From contig OX463846.1 in NCBI GenBank assembly GCA_949825065.1, positions 19,784,421-19,848,420 on the forward strand: a DNA stretch of 64,000 bases. The letters run 5' to 3'. The notes under the pieces are model-generated. The model was not told the DNA's origin and did no database searches. It saw only the letters and a program-made list of their open reading frames with translations. The stretch is from Odontocerum albicorne. Taxonomy: Eukaryota > Arthropoda > Insecta > Trichoptera > Odontoceridae. Numbering within the stretch: position 1 is the first letter of the stretch; every line of letters starts with the position of its first letter. This document shows, in pieces, positions 61,812 to 64,000 of the stretch. Position numbers and translations under genes: made by a program.

Positions 61812-62300
61812 ACTTTTATTGCAAATACAATCTGGCTGGCTTATTACCAGGCGGCAATCTCTTCCAACCAATCAGACAAAAGTAAATGAAGCAAGTTACG
61901 TGGTCGCATAAATCATTCAAATGACTATCCATCCCCACGAAATCCATAAACATGTACGTGAGCACATGCCCACGAACCCCACAAAGATGGACAATCACCC
62001 GAACATTATTTTTTCATATAGGTAAAGTGATATATCATCAATCAAAAGGAAAGGAAGGGGTGGTGGAGAGGAAAGGAAAAGAAAAATCAGGAATGAAACA
62101 CATTATTTTACTGACTAGAAATTAAGAGGTTTTTCAGTCGCTTCTTAAAGCATGCCAAGGATGGAGCGAGTCCTATATTGGTTTGTAACTGATTCCAGAG
62201 TCTCACTGCATGGACAGTAAAGGACGACGTAAAGAAAGAGGAGCGGTGAACTGGAAAGGCCAATAAACAATCTCTGTTTGAGCGTATTATATCCAATTTA
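61812..62300 (-). mobile_element. Second LINE (Jockey/CR1-like) C-terminus with 3' tail
   Basis: The reverse frame from 62296 reads CLLAFPVHRSSFFTSSFTVH, then AVRLWNQLQTNIGLAPSLAC, FKKRLKNLLISSQ, stop near 62108. The pattern 'RLWN.L......SL..FK.RLK..L' is the end of the ORF2 protein in Jockey/CR1-type LINEs. The 3' UTR ends 'gattggttggaagagattgcc..ctggtaataagccagccagattgtattt', the same tail as SINE family A. Confidence 0.8.
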
Positions 62301-62497
62301 AAAAAAGCTATTTATATCCAATTTAAAAAAAGTTTCCCTCAATACACCGTTTTTTGTACATTTTTTATGAATAAATGAAAGTATATTGTGATTTTTTCCT
62401 ATATATGAATATTTTTTTAAAATTTCTTAAACTTCTAACTCACTACAAATTATGGATTTCAAGTTTGTTATTTCGGACTCAAACTTAAAACTTAATG

Positions 62498-62645
62498 GGT
62501 ACATACGTACATACCATCACCCCATTTTTTTCGGGATAGGCAGATAGTATAGCGCGTAAATATTTTCTGTCACAAAATGCTTCTTTCGCTTCCACTGTAT
62601 CCACACATCTTCTCTTACAGCTCCTTTTGTTTCTCTTACTCTTAA
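62498..62645 (-). mobile_element. LINE L1 3' end, reverse orientation
   Basis: It reads 'gtacatacgtacataccatcaccccatttttttcgggataggcagatag', then 'tccacacatcttctcttacagctccttttg', the reverse of the L1 3' end at 18325-18555. Confidence 0.75.
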
Positions 62646-63563
62646 GTATTATACATAAGTACAGGAATAAGTTTGAAGTCTAACAAACTGCCCAATTCAA
62701 AGTCTGTGCATGTATTTCTATGTAAAATACGTTTTTTTTGCGTACATCATAAATCATAACATTCCTTTTCTTCACGCTTTGTTACATATATCATATTCTT
62801 ATAACAAATTAACTTTGAGTAAATATGTGTTCTTAATGAATAATTCTAAAATAAATATTATTACCTATGTTTTACACTTGAATATTCGTTATCAAATCAC
62901 ATTACAGCAATTTAATTAGTCTATTTTTAATTTAAAAAAATGTTAAGATCATTCGTAATTATAATATGATACTAGATTTTAACTTAATTACATATATATT
63001 ACCAATACGGAAGTTTTTTTAGAATGAAACTAAAATTATTTTTCAAAGCGAAAACATTAACACTTACGTTCTCGAAATGACCTTCATTATAAAGTCATAC
63101 TTAGTTTCAAAGAGCCTATGATACTTACAAGTTTTTTTATTAACCATTCAATTAAGTTTTATTTTTAGATAATTGAGTATTATGGAAAGAACAAAATAAC
63201 ATTATAAATAAATTATTAACAGAATTTTAATTAGTTGTTAAATACAAGTTATCTTTAATATGTAGATAACATAATATCAAGGTATATTCGCAAAAGGGTC
63301 CAATTAACAAAATACATCTTTTGGTTTATTTTAAATATCTAACAAGTATATCTCAATCTTTTAAGTGCACTAAAAATCACATTTATTGACAGTTACAAAA
63401 ACAATTTATACAAGAATATAAATATATTTCTTATGAATATATAACATTTACATATGAAATAGGATGCTATCAAAAGGCATGTGCTCGTATAATGTTTATT
63501 ATGTTAATTCGCTTATAATCAATCGCTTACAAATATTTAAATTGTTACAATTTGAAATCTCAT

Positions 63564-63728
63564 TTAGTATGTTTGTACTGCAAATGTATTATACATTCTA
63601 ATTTGTTCATTTGTGAGATATTTAATGCACTTTGTAAACTTGTTGCTCTTCATAGCCGTCCAGCCATTGTATTTTTCAGCTTGAAAATCTATTGATAGTG
63701 ATCTTCCTGGAAGACCATCCAAATGATC
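63564..63728 (-). CDS. Candidate last coding exon of an unknown minus-strand gene
   Basis: An acceptor 'tatttag' borders an open frame of 54 codons ending TAA (63564-63566). It starts DHLDGLPGRSLSIDFQAEKY and goes on NGWTAMKSNKFTKCIKYL. Composition is protein-like and the region below it is AT-rich with a tttatt signal near 63380 (aataaa on the minus strand). I do not recognise the protein. If real, a gene ends here upstream of uif, which limits where the uif start can be. Confidence 0.3.
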   Translation of the reverse strand, partial: DHLDGLPGRSLSIDFQAEKYNGWTAMKSNKFTKCIKYLTNEQIRMYNTFAVQTY

Positions 63729-63827
63729 CTAAATAGATGCGACCGAGTATTAAAATTCCAAAATCTCATATTAAAAGAGAAACAAATAATTATGTGATAT
63801 AGCGCATGATTATATCTTAATATCATC

Positions 63828-64000
63828 ATCACCATCACGCCATGCCCCTATCGGGATCGGGGTAGGCAGAGTAAACAGATCTTCACTTCGTTCTATCCTG
63901 GCACACATCTTTGGCTTCTGCCACTTTCATTTACCAAGTCATGTATTTTCTCCTATTATAAAGAATTTTTCCTCTTATCCCTTTCAGAATTTGTTTTATT
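63828..64000 (-). mobile_element. LINE L1 3' end, reverse orientation, runs off the window
   Basis: 'catcaccatcacgccatgcccctatcgggatcggggtaggcagag' then 'cacacatctttggcttctgccac' and 'tttaccaagtcatgtatttt'. It is the best GC-preserved reverse copy of the L1 3' end and continues past the right edge. Confidence 0.7.

Overview
This is an AT-rich insect genomic window with spliced eukaryotic genes. It holds GT-AG introns, a very large uninflatable (uif) gene of the arthropod type, several mariner elements and many decayed LINEs and SINEs. The insect order cannot be fixed from the sequence alone. Some repeat 3' ends (the 'ctctgcctaccccgg...gtatgtatgt' type) remind me of moth and butterfly genomes, but that is only an impression.

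Three real genes are supported exon by exon, with splice phases that fit throughout. (1) MRI1 (methylthioribose-1-phosphate isomerase, methionine salvage) is on the minus strand. Its first four exons lie between 11320 and 148 and the rest runs off the left edge. (2) PSAT1 (phosphoserine aminotransferase, serine and vitamin B6 pathways) is on the plus strand at 16923-28364. It is complete, with eight exons coding for 366 residues. (3) uif is on the minus strand at 58263-31165. It is a giant single-pass membrane protein with 36 exons in the window, 3539 residues and a stop. Only the start codon and signal-peptide exon are missing. The domain string is C-type lectin, LDLa, three CUB, sushi, EGF, two discoidin, HYR, GCC2/GCC3 repeats, a long EGF run (18 EGF in all), LamG, HYR, more GCC repeats, two EGF, a membrane helix and a cytoplasmic tail. 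PSAT1 and uif converge tail to tail across about 2.8 kb of AT-rich sequence. MRI1 and PSAT1 diverge across 5.6 kb that holds one small unassigned ORF and repeats. A candidate last exon of another minus-strand gene sits near 63.6 kb.

The rest is mobile DNA. There are three mariner transposase relics: a decayed one in an MRI1 intron; one with an open frame but a 27-residue internal deletion in PSAT1 intron 3, itself nested in a LINE copy; and one deleted copy in a uif intron. There is also a Tc1/IS630 transposase end. A single LINE family with an RTE-like protein C-terminus explains about ten scattered fragments on both strands. A second LINE shares its 3' tail with a tRNA-headed SINE. Other elements are a Tigger-like MITE that resembles a mammalian family, a piggyBac-type MITE, two opposed hAT-type MITEs, a fold-back element, and a 570-bp CA/TA microsatellite grown from a LINE tail. 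Introns also carry several fresh short tandem duplications. I saw no CRISPR array, operon or prokaryote-type system and none is expected. The three genes belong to separate pathways; MRI1 and PSAT1 are both amino-acid metabolism genes, but nothing here shows they are co-regulated.
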